64,000 nt of DNA from Odiellus spinosus. Its lineage: Eukaryota > Arthropoda > Arachnida > Opiliones > Phalangiidae. The translations under genes were made by a program, and so were the position numbers. The first letter of the stretch is position 1. Each line of letters starts with the position of its first letter. Positions 63,166 to 64,000 of the stretch are shown here, piece by piece. A model generated the notes under the pieces. It was given only the letters and a program-made list of their open reading frames with translations, searched no databases and was not told where the DNA came from. The stretch is from NCBI GenBank assembly GCA_963920705.1, contig OY987234.1, forward strand, positions 1,488,001 to 1,552,000, read 5' to 3'.

Positions 63166-64000
63166 TTTGTGGATCTACATTTGGGAAATTTGTGGATCTA
63201 CACTTGGGAAATTTGTGGATCTACACTTGGGAAATTTGTGGATCTACACTTGGGAAATTTGTGGGTCTACACTTGGGAAATTTGTGGATCTACACTTGGG
63301 AAATTTGTGGATCTACACTTTTGAAATTTGTGGATCTACACTTGGGAAATTTGGTGATCTACACTTGGGAAATTTGTGGATCTACATTTGGTAAATTTGT
63401 GGATCTACACTTGGGAAATATGTGGATCTACACTTGGGAAATTTGTGGATCTACACTTGGGAAATTTGATTAACTGCAATTGGAAAATTTGGATGTGCAC
63501 TTGGGAAATTTGTGGATCTGCAATTGGGAACTTTGTGGATCTGCACTTGGCAAAATTGTGGATCTGCACTTGGCAAATTTATGGATCTGCACTTGGGAAA
63601 TTTGTGGATCTACACTTGGGAAATTTGTGGATCTACATTTGGGAAATTTGTGGATCTACACTTGGGAAATTTGTGGATCTTCGCTTGGGAAATTTGTGGA
63701 TCTGCACTTGGAAAATTTGTGGATATGCGCTTGGGAAATTTGTGGATCTGCACTTGGGAAATTTGTGGATCTGCACTTGGGAAATTTGTGGATCTGCACA
63801 TGGGAAATTTGTGGATCTACAATTGGGAAATTTGTGGACCTACATTTGGGAAATTTCTGGATCTACACTTGGGAAATTTGTGGATCTGCACTTGGGAAAT
63901 TTGTGGATCTGCACTTGGGAAATTTGTGGATCTACACTTGGGAAATTTGTGGATCTGCACTTGGGAAATTTGTGGATCTGCACTTGGGAAATTTGTGGAT
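63166..64000 (+). repeat. 835-bp segment, second copy, cut by the window edge
   Basis: It repeats 60155-60989. It contains the 21-bp L unit at 63488-63508, a TGGATCTTCGC unit near 63672-63690 and a shortened C module near 63710-63850. The final 9 bases (63992-64000) are the start of a further unit, so the array continues beyond this window. Confidence 0.85.

Larger units (their letters stand above)
1..64000 (+). repeat. 23-bp satellite array, head to tail, fills the window
   Basis: Every stretch reads as the same 23-bp unit: TTTGTGG at unit positions 1-7, ATCTACAC at 8-15 and TTGGGAAA at 16-23 (example 93-115). Counting by phase gives 2785 complete units plus 9 bases; 60 units deviate from 23 bp (53 of 22 bp, 6 of 21 bp, 1 of 24 bp). 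The commonest substitution is A to G at position 12 (TACAC to TGCAC); others are C to T at 15, G to A at 20, and changes at 4-8. No unit is inverted and no unrelated sequence interrupts the array. Base composition is strand-asymmetric: 6 G against 3 C per unit. Such long pure arrays are known from eukaryotic heterochromatin. The family is not one I recognise, so function and host are open. Confidence 0.98.

Noticed and set aside
1..64000. CRISPR array
   Set aside because: Units abut with no unique spacers, there are about 2785 of them and no cas genes. A CRISPR needs distinct spacers of similar length between repeats.
1..64000. Telomeric repeat
   Set aside because: No TTAGGG-like short repeat occurs, and the unit is 23 bp with mixed composition.
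1..64000. CENP-B box
   Set aside because: The unit lacks the TTCG and CGGGA core elements of the mammalian box. CACTTGGGAAA is only superficially similar, so centromere identity cannot be argued from it.
1..64000. G-quadruplex-forming tract
   Set aside because: There is one GGG per 23 bp with about 20 bases between runs, too far apart for a standard quadruplex.
1..64000. Transposon or retroelement insertion, rRNA or tRNA gene
   Set aside because: I saw no stretch longer than a few bases that departs from the 23-bp unit, and no target-site duplication, terminal repeat or RNA gene motif.
1..64000. Inverted segments of the array
   Set aside because: Reverse-complement units would show TTTCCCAAG on the given strand. 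I found none; all units share one orientation.
1..64000. Nucleosome-length or helical phasing of the unit
   Set aside because: 23 bp is about 2.2 helical turns, so AAATTT tracts are not in helical phase, and the higher-order periods do not share a nucleosome multiple.
1..64000. Naming the host species from the satellite
   Set aside because: I do not recognise the unit, and composition alone (about 39% G+C) is not diagnostic.

Overview
The whole 64 kb is one uninterrupted head-to-tail array of a 23-bp tandem repeat (satellite DNA). There is no recognisable gene, RNA gene, mobile element, CRISPR array or promoter. The commonest unit begins TTTGTGG, continues ATCTACAC and ends TTGGGAAA (a clean example is at 93-115; 39% G+C). 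I followed the repeat phase from base 1 to the last base. The distance to the final unit start (63992) fits 2785 complete units if 53 are 22 bp, 6 are 21 bp and 1 is 24 bp. Those off-length units are the ones I located by eye, and the phase closes exactly. All units lie on the same strand, and both window edges fall inside the array.

A single-repeat block of this size points to a eukaryotic chromosome, probably constitutive heterochromatin (pericentromeric, subtelomeric or interstitial). I cannot name the organism, because the unit matches no satellite I recognise. The many long open reading frames are by-products: the common unit has no stop codon in any forward frame, and because 23 is not a multiple of 3 every forward frame spells the same 23-residue cycle. 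I do not annotate any of them as genes.

Above the 23-bp level the array is strongly structured. Diagnostic unit variants form recurrent modules. The L block (115 bp in its common form, starting with a unit that carries TTTGATTATC) occurs about 76 times. The C module (about 207 bp, rich in TGCAC units, with GATATGCGC, TGCACATGGG and GGACCTACATTT units) lies mostly east of 27.5 kb. The E-I pair (a TTTTTTGATCTGTAC unit followed by a 22-bp GCATTGG unit) recurs in three separate zones. These modules are combined into higher-order repeats (HORs) that are themselves duplicated in tandem with different periods.

Layout: 1-4347, a 2001-bp-spaced duplication (domain A); 4348-9563, four tandem copies of 1333, 1333, 1310 and 1240 bp (domain B); 9564-11010, a transition with a divergent C module; 11011-12252, a 621-bp dimer; 11724-17584, a nearly identical 2942/2919-bp dimer (domain D); 19102-21259, a 1079-bp dimer; 22480-24664, 920- and 322-bp duplications; 24803-26503, 759-bp copies; 26367-27467, a 390/390/321-bp trimer; 27468-34847, a C-module-rich domain with L blocks near 1265-bp spacing; 34848-45853, successive overlapping dimers of 1402, 1953/1930, 919, 1584/1585 and 759 bp; 47003-48907, a 918/987-bp dimer; 51915-55218, a 1652-bp dimer; 55219-64000, reshuffled copies of the same modules, ending in an 835-bp segment repeated at 3011-bp spacing that runs off the window. 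The pattern is what repeated unequal exchange and segmental amplification would leave. All extents were read by eye and should be confirmed by self-alignment.
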